Below are positions 1-11,600 of a stretch of 64,000 nucleotides of DNA, in pieces. Position 1 is the first letter of the stretch; each line of letters starts with the position of its first letter. The DNA is from Strongylocentrotus droebachiensis (Eukaryota; Echinodermata; Echinoidea; Camarodonta; Strongylocentrotidae), in NCBI GenBank assembly GCA_035222895.1, contig JAVYIG010000863.1, positions 62,001-126,000 of the forward strand, read 5' to 3'. Under the pieces are notes generated by a model. It saw nothing but the letters and a program-made list of their open reading frames with translations. It had not been told where the DNA came from and searched no databases. Position numbers and translations under genes: made by a program.

Positions 1-544
1 ATAAGTGCTACATTTTCATTTATTAATATTACTGTTCCGTATTCTCAAAAGCCAATTAGCTTACCCCCCCCCCCCTACCCAAGTGCTTAAATAAAGTTCT
101 CTGATTTACAGTGTGCCATGTCACCCTCTTCATCGTGTTTGAATCCACAATGTCAACATGAACTTCAATTCTCATTTTAATATCATGACTAAATTAAGGT
201 TACTTGTTCATCTTGGAACATAATTACAGTGATTCATATGATATTCAAGGGTTGATGCTTGGCCTTCCACAAATCAGTGGACAAACTTAAACCAGGTTTA
301 AAGCCCATCTGCACTAGTTTGGCCAGGAGAGATTATACCTCCCTGCATGGTCACTGACAGGTGGTTATCTCATCAAATTAGCTCTCAATTAACATAGGAC
401 AAAGGGGATCATGGGGAACCAATGGTCACCGATTAGGCATTGTTTGCTATATAGAGGGCGCAAGAAGCTTTAAGTAGTGCGGTGGGGCTTTAACATTGAA
501 AACCACTATGAACATGAGCCGTCGTGTCTGCTTTGTCAACCGAC
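1..544 (-). other. TAX1BP1 intron running off the left edge
   Basis: No codons for the expected zinc fingers are seen. It contains a poly-C tract near 65-75 and otherwise unremarkable AT-rich sequence. Confidence 0.6.
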
Positions 545-813
545 CTGATACTTGCGCTTGAAACCGTCAGACTCCTTCTTCCTCTCATCCAGCGCCTTGG
601 ACAGAGAGCACATCTGATCATGCATCTCCTTCAGATCGAAGGTGTCGTCTCGAGAAGCAGGCCTCTGGAGGGCTCCCTCCATCTTCGTCGCTACGGCAGG
701 CAAGCCAGACTGAGTGCTCTTCTCTTCGTTGGTGCCTACAACCTGGCTGCCCTGTGTGGCTTGGTTGGTTGTCGCCTGAATGGCTTGAGTAGACAAGTTA
801 GAGACTTGGATCC
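545..813 (-). CDS. TAX1BP1: TAX1BP1 coding exon 12, repeats continue then helix
   Basis: Residues 648-737. Begins GIQVSNLSTQAIQATTNQAT, repeating the previous exon's units, then returns to a helix (LKEMHDQMCSLSKALDERKK). Donor TATCAG|GTCGG ends in phase 0. Later exons lie off the window. Confidence 0.87.
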
Positions 814-3800
814 CTGGTTCAACAAAACAAAAAGGTACCATAAGTGTAACAAAAATGTTTCTCAAAAGCAATATTATAATTTTGACTCAGGCTGAGAAAA
901 AATAGGTGACATTTTGTACATATGTGTGAAAAACCAAAGAGTGTTTTACAAGATAAAAAAGTTTATCTTTTGTGTTACAATTGGAAAGAGAGATGACTGT
1001 GTTGGATGATGTTCATTGGGTAAGTGATATAATTATACAACATCAATCTCAATGAAGCATTGTAGGTAGCACAGCAGCTACTTAACAGCAGGTGTTACAA
1101 GTGACAGTGCAATGATAAGGATGAAATGGAAGTAATGATGATGGAGGAGCAGTCTGGCTGATCCTGGGAATGGAATGAACAGATGAGATGGTATCATTCC
1201 TGGGGGTGTTTCACAAAGATCCTAAGTTGAACTTATCTATAAGTTGGACTTAAAAATTATGGAAAGCCGTTAAGGCAAGCATCTTTGAAAATATTTTGTG
1301 AAACTTATTTTAAAAGGCATCAAATGTTGATTCAAATCATTCATATTTTCTATTATCAAGGAGATTTCATGTTCATAATATGGAATTTATAAAAATTCTA
1401 AACTATTTAAATTTTTGCTTTTTAATATATTTTATTTTAAGGCTATAAATGGCTCTCCATAATATTTAAGTCCAACTTAGAGTTAAGTTCGACTTGGGAT
1501 CTTTGTGAAACCCTCCCCTGTTCATCACAGACCCTAGCTACAATGACCTTGATTGATAGATGACCAACATACCTGTGGTAGCTTGGATGGCTTGTGATGC
1601 CTGGTTGGTGATCTGACTACCTTGGCTAGCCTGGCTACTCATAGCCTGTACTCCTTGAGATGTCTGCTCTGAAGTCACCTGACTGCCTTGGCTGTTACTC
1701 ACTACCTCCAAGGTTTGAATACCTCCATTGCCTTCTCCACCTATAAACAGAATAACATGGAAATCTTTAGAAACCTCTTTGGCATTCTAACTTCATGAGT
1801 TGCTACATTGTTGTCTGCCCATATATTAGTATTTGAAGTTTTATTTTGGGAAATAAAGTACCCATCACAGATCCAGAGGGCAAAAAACAAAATGGATACC
1901 TGCAAGTAAAGTTTCAGCATTTGTTCAGGGTAGATAAACCTGAATATGCTCAGAGCGTACTAATTGAAACATTGACAGAGATAAAGGGAGAGAGAGACGG
2001 GAGGGGGGGGGGGAGGAGGTAGGAAGAGAGAGAAAGAGAGAGAGAGAGAGACAGACAGACAGAGACAGGAAGAGAGACAGACACAGAGTGAGAGACACAG
2101 AGAGAGAAAAAGACTTGATAGAAATTAGAGCTCCTAGCAGAGCTCATCAGCGCTTTTATTTCTGTGAAAGATTACATGGTGTAATCCTGAAAATTTTGTA
2201 TGGAAAAATATATTATTTGGGGGAAAATTAAAATTTTGAGACTCTGTGCAAAACAAATAGAGAGTTACTTGCAGAAGAAGTCATGAAGTTGTAATTTAGG
2301 TTTGCCCAATCACTTCAATTATTCTTCATCAGAGTTTCCGCAAATTTCAATTATTCCTTTTTTTTCTCCTTCATTTGTTTAAACCAGCTTGCTGTCGATA
2401 GACTTCCCCTTTAAAGCATCGGTTTTACAACTCAGTTCTTTATCAACGTCTCATAAGCCCTCGGGACATTTGCCTTCACAATATATTGCTTCAATAATCT
2501 AAAGACTCACTCTTGGAGATTGAGATGTTCTTCTCAGAGTCCTTCCATGAGGTTGAGCTGTCCGTTGACGAGGACATTGTCTGAGTTGATTCCTTCATGA
2601 CCTTTCTCTTCTCCAGCTTTGCCTCCAGCTGGCGGCACTCGCTGTACACCTTCTTGTACTCTTCAGCACCCATCTGCAGACGGAGCCGCAGGTCCTCAAC
2701 CTCCCGCTTCAACTCCTTGCTTTCGTCGCGGAAAGAGGTCTCCATGGCAAGCTGGAATAGAACGGGGAAATAATAGATATTCAAGATATCGGGTGGTATT
2801 CCAACAGCGCGTACTAAGTTAAGCCTGGCTTAACTTAGTCCACAGTTATATGGGGTGCCTGTTGCCAACTCATTTACACTGTACAGATTATTTTAATCCT
2901 TCAATGAAAAGTGTCCAAATAATTAATTTTGCAACGAAATGGGAAGAAAAAGATAATATGAGTATGAACTGAATTTCAACAAAGGTTTTGGTAGATTATC
3001 TTTGTCATAAATATTGAAGGAGGAAGATGAAACCTAGCAATCCATAGAAGTGTGAACTAAAATTCTTGTTTAGTCTGGACTAAGTCCCGGCTTAATTTAT
3101 GAGAATACCACCCATCAAGTCTTGTTCCATTGTGTCACAATAAACTGCAGTAGCAGTAAAACAACTCTCTTTTGTGTAAACAAATAAATTGGGGATGATA
3201 ATAGATTAGCTATGTGTGACAAAGGCCTATGAGTGTACTAACTCATGTGAAAGACCAATGCTTGTGTCAATGATCTTTGCAGAGGCAGTTTATTAAAAAC
3301 AAATATGATTTACCTCCGAGTGGTTTGTTGTTGTATAGTCATTGTACATGTAAATCAACGGATGGAGATGGCATTTAACCATAATTTAAGGAAAACCAAT
3401 TTTGCCACCACTACAATGAACATCATTTGTACACAAACAAATATATGTTAAGAAGTGGTATGTTCATGTGTCAATTTTCTCTGTAATAATCATTTCTCAT
3501 TTGTGTGTTACCAAACCTAATCCTAACCCCTATTCTAGTAACCTTAAACAAAAAAGGAAATAACCTTCAGAGGAACGTATCAACAAGCAACATAAGATCA
3601 GGCACTAGGAAACATAAGGATGAGTGAGTGGGAGGGGGCATGAGGTGGCCCTCAAGTGAAAACTCCTTCAGCATTACAATAAAACAATACAAATATAATG
3701 TTTGTAATACAATCCTATAATGATAATAAGTTTAATTATCTTGAATAAGAAATGCTGTCGACCTCAAAATGCATGTATAACTACATTTCAGGACTGTAAA

Positions 3801-6800
3801 GGCCTACCATTTTCTTCTGGAGCTCAGAACGCCTGCGGACCTCCTCCTTGCAGTGGAACTGGGTACGTCTGACCTTGTCCTTCAGGTCCTTAGTGGCAAT
3901 CTGCTGGGCCTCCTGGGAGCCTTTGGTGCCCTTGCAGGCCATCTCTTTCTCCTGTGGGGTAACAGAGCATTCTTAAGTTATGTATGAAACATCATGCAGA
4001 GTAAGGACATTTAGTGATCTCAGTCATGTTTTGTATACCTGTCAATTCCTGTATGAGAAAATAAAGAACTATGCTCTCCTTTTAATTTGCTAGACTGTTC
4101 TATTGTGACTGAATGGAACTCACTGCAATGCTGGGAATAAGTGTTTCAAAGTAGAATTCGGGGAAGTAAATCAAACTGCTTTAGAGACTTTGGAGACATA
4201 CACTATACATCTTATTTAAATGTAATAATAAGAATGCATATTCTCAATTTATGGCCATCCCCTGCGCAAACCTACCAATTGCTTTCCTCCCCTATGCCAG
4301 TAACTTCACTTCAGATTTCTTCAACCAAATCATATTCTATAAATATTCATTTGTAAAGGCTTGTTCACGTATGCCACTATAAACCACCAGTTTATCACAG
4401 GTTTGCTTTCTATATCTAATAAAACACAGATAAGTGATTTCAGATAGGAACATTGTTGCACTCCGCTACTGTTTTATCATCTCCTTGCCATTTATTTAGT
4501 ACACAAACAGCTGCCACGGTTTACGGCAGCATGTATGAACTAGCCTAAGGCTTGAATTTGGTTTCATAGTCCCACCTGTGCAAGTTGCTGTATACCATCC
4601 TTGAGGGCACTGATCTGTTCCACAAGAAGGGCTTGTTTCTCTCTACTTTGATGGCTTTGTAGCTGTACTTTCTTCTTTTCTTCCTTCATCTCCTTAGTCT
4701 GACGATCCAAAGCCATCTTCAAGGATTCCTTCTGAGTCTTGGCAGCCTTTAAAGATGAAAAGAATCAGACATATTTGAGAGAAAGATGTTCCATCAACAA
4801 TTTTCTGTGAATGTTTGTTTATCTGAAAGAAATCCAGATTGCATCTATAGGCCCTATGCTAGGATGCTACTTTACCCATGGGTTCCAAAAACTAAAAAAA
4901 TGAACTCAGAGTCTCCTAGAAATCACAGGCTCACAGCTTGCTCGTGGTTCCAATAAAAATAATAATACAAACAATTTATATACCGCTTGTGACATAAAAG
5001 TTTCAAAGCGCTGTACACAAATCAAGATTACTTCACAATATGTCTGTCGTGTATTGATGCAATGGTTATTCACTTGCCTGGTTTTATTTCTCATTAGGTC
5101 ATAATTCCAGTTGAGGAGAAAACTTCAAAATATCTTCTTAGTTTAGCTTTCAAAGTTTCATCTTGGCCCATTTTGAATGGACCTACACACTGGAAAACAA
5201 ACGGTTAATGGACTTACCACAAGATCTTTGGAGAGCTTGTCCTGGACCATCTTGAGTGAGTCCAGCTCCTTAGCCAAGATGACACGGCTCGATTCAGCTG
5301 ACGAAAAGCGACATTCCATCGTCTGCAATTGCTCCTGGTAATAGAAATAAAAATAATAGAAATAAAAATAATAGAAATAAAAATAATAGAAATAAAAATA
5401 CAAATGCATAGTTTAATATGATAACTGAATGCAGGAATGTACTAAATGCTAGTTCCTTAAAAGAAGTTGGTCTATACTTTCATATAAATACACAAATACT
5501 GCCTCAGCTACCAGTATTAGTGGGCTCAAGCTATATAATGATTAAGAAATACATGTAACTGCAATATTGTAACAGTTCCACTAATCTGAACTTACCACTT
5601 ACATTCTGACTTCACTGTATTCAGAATTATTGTGATTACATTCAACATTCAACATCAAAAAACTCTTGGATATTCACATCATAATTTGTGTACCTTTCTG
5701 TCAATCATTTATAACTATCCTCATGTATCAACAAACGGCATTCTCATTAAATTTCAATTATCTCTTTTAAAACTTCATATATCTTACATTGCATACATAC
5801 TTTAAAGAAGATCTGGCTATTAATCTGTATTTCAAGTTTGTCTATGTGGATGACCTCTATTTGACCTTCTACTGACCTTCTCAATGCTGGCTTGCTGTAG
5901 GTCCTGCTGCATCCTGAGGTACTGTTCCTTTACACGGACCTCACTCTCTCTCACCTCCTGGTGAGTCTCATTGCTATGGGACAACAGCTGCTTTAGGTTA
6001 TCAATCTCCTCGCACATCTCTGTGTTGTTCTTATTCGTCGATTCCAGCTGGGTCTACACATAACAATTACAGAAATTTTGTCACATTTTGGTAACTTTAG
6101 TTGAAATTTTAAAAAAATACTCATAAATCTGAGTTGTGCAAAATATTTTGATTCCGTAAGTTGAGTCATATGCAATTCGGAGGCGAAAATTATTAGAATC
6201 CCTTATTATTATCTCAATTAACATATCCTATACTGTTTTGTATTATAATCAGGTTTTTACTATCTCTCTTTTTTAAAACATTTTGTCTATAACAAAAAGA
6301 ATAATCCGATAACAGACTTTTTCCTCCCAATTGTCACTCTAGCCATTGAGGTTTCCATAGTTTTCATAATCATGATTTCTTAGTCTTTTTAATGCTTCCT
6401 ATTACCTTTTGTAAATTGTTATAAATGGAAACAACCGTTTGAAAAAACCTACCTTTAGACTAGTCCTATCTGACATGACTTGAGTGTATCGCTTCTCCAG
6501 CTCATCCAGCTTATTTCGGAGGGCAAGCTCTCGGTTGACGACCTCCATGAAGGCGCCCTCTGTCTGCTGGAGGGAACTCTCGTAATTTCCTGCTTCCTCA
6601 GAAAGATTTGCTACCCTCTCTCTTGCTTCAGCCAGCTCACATGTCATGCTCTCCAGCTTCTCCTCCATCGACTTGTTACCAAGAGTGCGATTCTGGGAAA
6701 TTTTTAATAAAAAGCAGTTTATTTGGGGGGGGGGGGGGGGAATTACTTCCTAGTTTCAATTGACAGTATTATGTTGGTAGTAAAGGTACTTAAATGTTTA

Positions 6801-8588
6801 TAAATTTATCCAAAAATGCAGAACCCAAAAAAGGGGGAATTAGGAAGATGATCAATACTGGGGGAAGATTAACACTGATTTTTAAATAAACTATAAATTT
6901 AAAGATATAATGATAAGTAAAGGAGTAATTTCAAACATATACCATAAATTTGTCAACCAGGTAATATTGATTGTTATAACCTTTCAAGCTGATTTTCCAA
7001 AATGTATTTTCGAAAGAGAAATAGTACCCTTCAGCATAATGTGTCTCTCAAATCCTATCATATATGTTATCAATGTCACAGAGAAAACAAAAGTTTTTCC
7101 TATCTTCTGCTCTGCTAGCCCAGTCTTCTTACCTCATATTCCTGTGTGATGCTGTCTAGTTGGTCCTTGGCTTCCTGGAGCTCTGTTTCCATGGCAATCA
7201 CCTTCTCCTTGAGTGACTTGCATTCCTCTTCAATCTCATGCTTCTCCTCCTGGACTCGCTTCAGCTCCACCACACAATATTCACTCTGAAAGTGCAAGAG
7301 AGGGTCATAGGCTTGAAAGATCTGCACACATGTATATTCTCAATAAATCTTGACTTCTTTTTAAACTTCAAATTCACATCAGTTTCATGTACAGAAAACC
7401 AATTCCCAGCCAATAATTTCAGAGGAAATATATTGAACAGTTTAGTCTTCTACATACATATACCGGTACATGAGATTGTATCAAAAGAATTTCTATCTCT
7501 GAGCCTCCAGAAGATATACACTAACTACTTAATTAACTTATTTCAGCATTATCTAATGGCACTTTCAGGATGATTACAAAGTCCTCTGGTGAGTCGAATC
7601 TAACCAATCATAGAAACAAAAAAAATGTGATTTACATCTTTAGAAGATAATTTCTACACATTTGATTTTTTTTCTTCAATCACTGCTTTAGGAAACAAAA
7701 ATAGTAAGAGGAACAAATATTATCTAACCATACTAATCCTAACCATAAACCTAACCTGAAACCCAAATGCAACCACAATGTTTACCCTACAGTAAATCTA
7801 TCACAATATAAAGTCTGTAGCAAATGTCAGAACACATTTATAAAGGTTTAGGAAAAAAGTGCACAAGGGGACAGGTGGAGGGGGATGGAGAGGGGGGAGG
7901 GGGGGGGGGGGGGTCCTTCAGACAGGTGGTTCCTGACGCAGGTTTGGTATGTACCTTGTTGTGTATCATGAGGATATCCATGGAATCATCGAGCACCTGG
8001 ACAAAGTCTTCAGCTGACTGCTCCAGGAACTGGAAGGGTGTGCTGGCTCCCCGCATCTTACCAGCGGAATCGATGTAGCACAGCTGGTAGTATTCACCGT
8101 CTTCATCCTTGGGTAGATAGTATGCTGCATGAAGAGGTCAAAGGTCACTCAAAAATTAATTTCAGATGTTCAATTGCAACCACATGAAATGTTGTATATT
8201 TCTATACATTTACCTTTTTTTAACCGGGCTTTTAAAAATAATAAATGTTAATGTACCTGCATTATATTGTATTGAAAGGGGTTTTCACAAGGGAAGGAGA
8301 TTTTTAAAACTGTAATATAATTTCTTTCATATTTGCACATATATGCCTTCCAGAATATATTCAAATTGTATGAAAACAGAGAGTTAAAATTCCTCAAGAA
8401 ATGTTTTCACAATGTCAGCAGTGCATCAAATGTCTTTAATATCCTTTTTTAAAGGGAAATGAGATACACTCTAGGTACTTGAGGTGTCAATGAATTAACA
8501 GTAAGGCTGCGACGGGTAGTCAAATGCTGGAGTACCCGCACGGTTGACAACTACTCGGGTACAATTTCTCGTACCCGAATATTCGGCC

Positions 8589-8622
<34 letters not shown>

Positions 8623-11600
8623 TCCAGGCCCACGCTTACCCGTGCCAGGGAGAGCGGCGTCCGCTGGCATGGTACCGTCGGTAAAAATGTTTCCCAACTC
8701 AAGCACTGTCAAACTCACCTTTCAAAAACTGGGACCAAATGTCCAGATTTCTGTTTGGACTTGGAGGAAAATGGATTATTCTGCCATCTTTGGTTTTTAA
8801 AACAGCATTGTTTACTGTTATTATTCTTATTAAATCTGCGCCTTCAACTGCAACTCAAAGTAAAATTGCATGCGTTTTCAGCGAGGGATCTGAGAAACTG
8901 CCGAGTGGTATGGTAGTGGCAAAAAAATCAAAACAAATCAAAAAATCAAAAAATTAAAAAAAAAAATTAAAAAAATCTAAAAAATTCAAAAAAATTCAAA
9001 AAAATTATAAAAAAACATGGCGTCCGAATATTCGAGTATTCGCCTGTGAGCCTGGGAGTGTACTCGGGTACCTCATTACACTGTTGTGCACAGCCCTAAT
9101 TAACAGTACATGTAAAATGTAACAGTTCACAAGCTCTCATCAATAGGGACTTTTAGAATCTGCACTTCCAAGAACGCAGACTGCCCTTTTAAGGCAATGT
9201 GACGTCACTGCCAGTGCCTTAAAAGGACGTCACATTGCCTTAAAAGGGCAGTCCATGTTCTCGTCGTTAATCTAAAAGTCCCTATTACATGACACTGATA
9301 ATTGTTTTCTTAATATTTTCTGCTCCAGCAAGAGGAAAATGGCCTTACAATGTTTGTTATACATGCAATATGGCTCTGTTTAAAAAACATATACCCAACG
9401 TGTCCCAATGAGGGCCAAAAATGGAGTTATTTTTATATGCATGTACTTCAAAAGTTCAATCATGTATATTAAGATCAGAACTACTCATATTTTTGAGAAA
9501 TGCAAATTTTGGAGCTTAATCTATGTCCTTTTTTATTCACCAGAAATGAATACTATGAGTTCTTACAATTTTATTGTGAACTACATGTATATGGTGCTAT
9601 GAGTTAGCATGTAATTTCCTCTCCGTTGAAGTTGAAGACTATCAGGCCAAATAGGAATTATTCATGAATTAGTACAAATAAAGGTATAATTATTGTTTAT
9701 CAGTCAGCAGATACACTTTCTGCCTTGGCAAAAACTTGTTTATGAAGAGTCCATCTCTGGTTGGTCATTTCACAGTAACAATGACTCCATTGGATAAGAC
9801 TTGGGGCATGTATGCAAATTAAATTCCAAGTATACTAATTCTGAGAAGTGTAATGATGTGCCAAGTACCAATCCTGCTTGCATCAGAAAGCAAGAAGAAA
9901 GTTTCACTTTCGAGAAGTTGTTCTTATCGTTTGGAATGAAAAGTTACTGAAAGTTGTGGAAATCAGGTGGTCAAACAATTGGTTAGTCTTCACTAGGCCT
10001 AAGTCATTACGGGTATGCCAAACCCCAAGTTTGACTTGAAAATTTTGGACAGGTACCGGGTCCTAGAAAGGGAATTTTCCCCACACCAAAAATTGTGTGC
10101 ATGCGCGGGAGTTACGATTCATTATTGCTTTCAAATCTATTAAAAAAACAATTCTGTGGGATACATAATTTTTCGGAAGAAAATAAATAAATTATTTTCA
10201 GATTTTCCCATACATGTACATGTACATATGCTCATGGTTGCATGAACAAGGCTTCCTCAAAAAGTGTCACAAATCATTTTGGGTTGGGGTATATGACCTA
10301 GATAAGCTTGATTCCCCTGCTATCAAATTATCTTCCATTGGTCTACTACATGCTCTTGTTGGCAATGATTTAAGCTACTGCTCATTAAACGAGTCATGTT
10401 ACGAATCTCAATCCTCAGTTTGGATAAGGGCGGTTAAACACTACTTCCTCATCAATAACAGTGAAGGACATGCAAACAATGAGAACATTTCAGACTTCTG
10501 CTGATCTTTGAACCCAACTTTTTGCTATTAATAAATACAATAGTAACAGAATCGTGTAATAGTAAAAGACTCTGCTTCGTATTACAAACAATTGACTTCA
10601 TATCTTTTAGTGAACTTTGATTTGCAGTGTTTGGTAAGAAAGTTCAGGTATGGAAGAATATGAGAACACTAAAAGTGATTTATTAATGGGCTAAATAAAT
10701 ATATTGTATACAATCCCAAGATGTGCATTGATCTGGTACATCTAGGTTTGTAAACGAACATGAATTCACATACATACACTTCTCATTAACAAAAGCAAAT
10801 CAAATGCTCATTATCCCCTGAGGAGCGGTACTACAGTACATGTACTTAACCTTGCTCAATATCCATTCATTTCTAAGAAAGCATATGTTTACATTTAAAG
10901 TTCTATTTAAAGTAGTCTTCTAATCTTTGAAAGAAATAATTAATTAATAAATTCCTAAAAAATCAACATACAAAATATGGTTTCTTAAAGATGAAGGCAT
11001 TCTAGATTTCTTAAAGATTGGTCGAAGTTCATGTACATATTTAAGTGTATCTAATTACTTGAAAATGACAAGAATCTATTTCTTAACCCCTTTGACTTTT
11101 TTACAAAGACTGCATAACCTTCACCCTAAAATTCTAGTGTCTGATTAATTATAACTATCAGACTCCAAAGGTTTGATCATCTTAAGAGAGATATTCTTTA
11201 AAATCTGAGGATCTTATTCCTACCTTTGAACGTGATATCCTGGGTCCATTCGTCACTATCAGTCATCTGGGTGGGGGTGGGGGCCCACTCAAAGGCTCGA
11301 TACTGACGGGTGGATGTCCAGCCTACTTTGAAGACTCCGATCCAGTCTCGTGACTGGGGCCTGATAGCCGAAGTCAGGGTATAGTTGCACTGGAGATCGG
11401 TCCCTGGTGAAGAAAATAAGAGAAAATGAAGAAGAAAATAGAATGATTCAATTAATCCATTTCTAGCCTCAGCAGGGAAAAAAAAATATTTATTTTTCGG
11501 GGGCTACTTTTCAAGCGTGCCTGCATAAAAATAACACTCTAAAATTTGTATTGCATTGAACTCTATGCAAATTTACGGGGGCTCTTTTGGGCATTTCCGG

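Noticed and set aside
8620-8957. Frames inside the hAT-like copies (also at 25531 and 26142) with similar peptides
   Set aside because: The similarity only reflects repeat-family DNA identity. The peptides start in poly-A or low-complexity sequence and have no transposase motifs.
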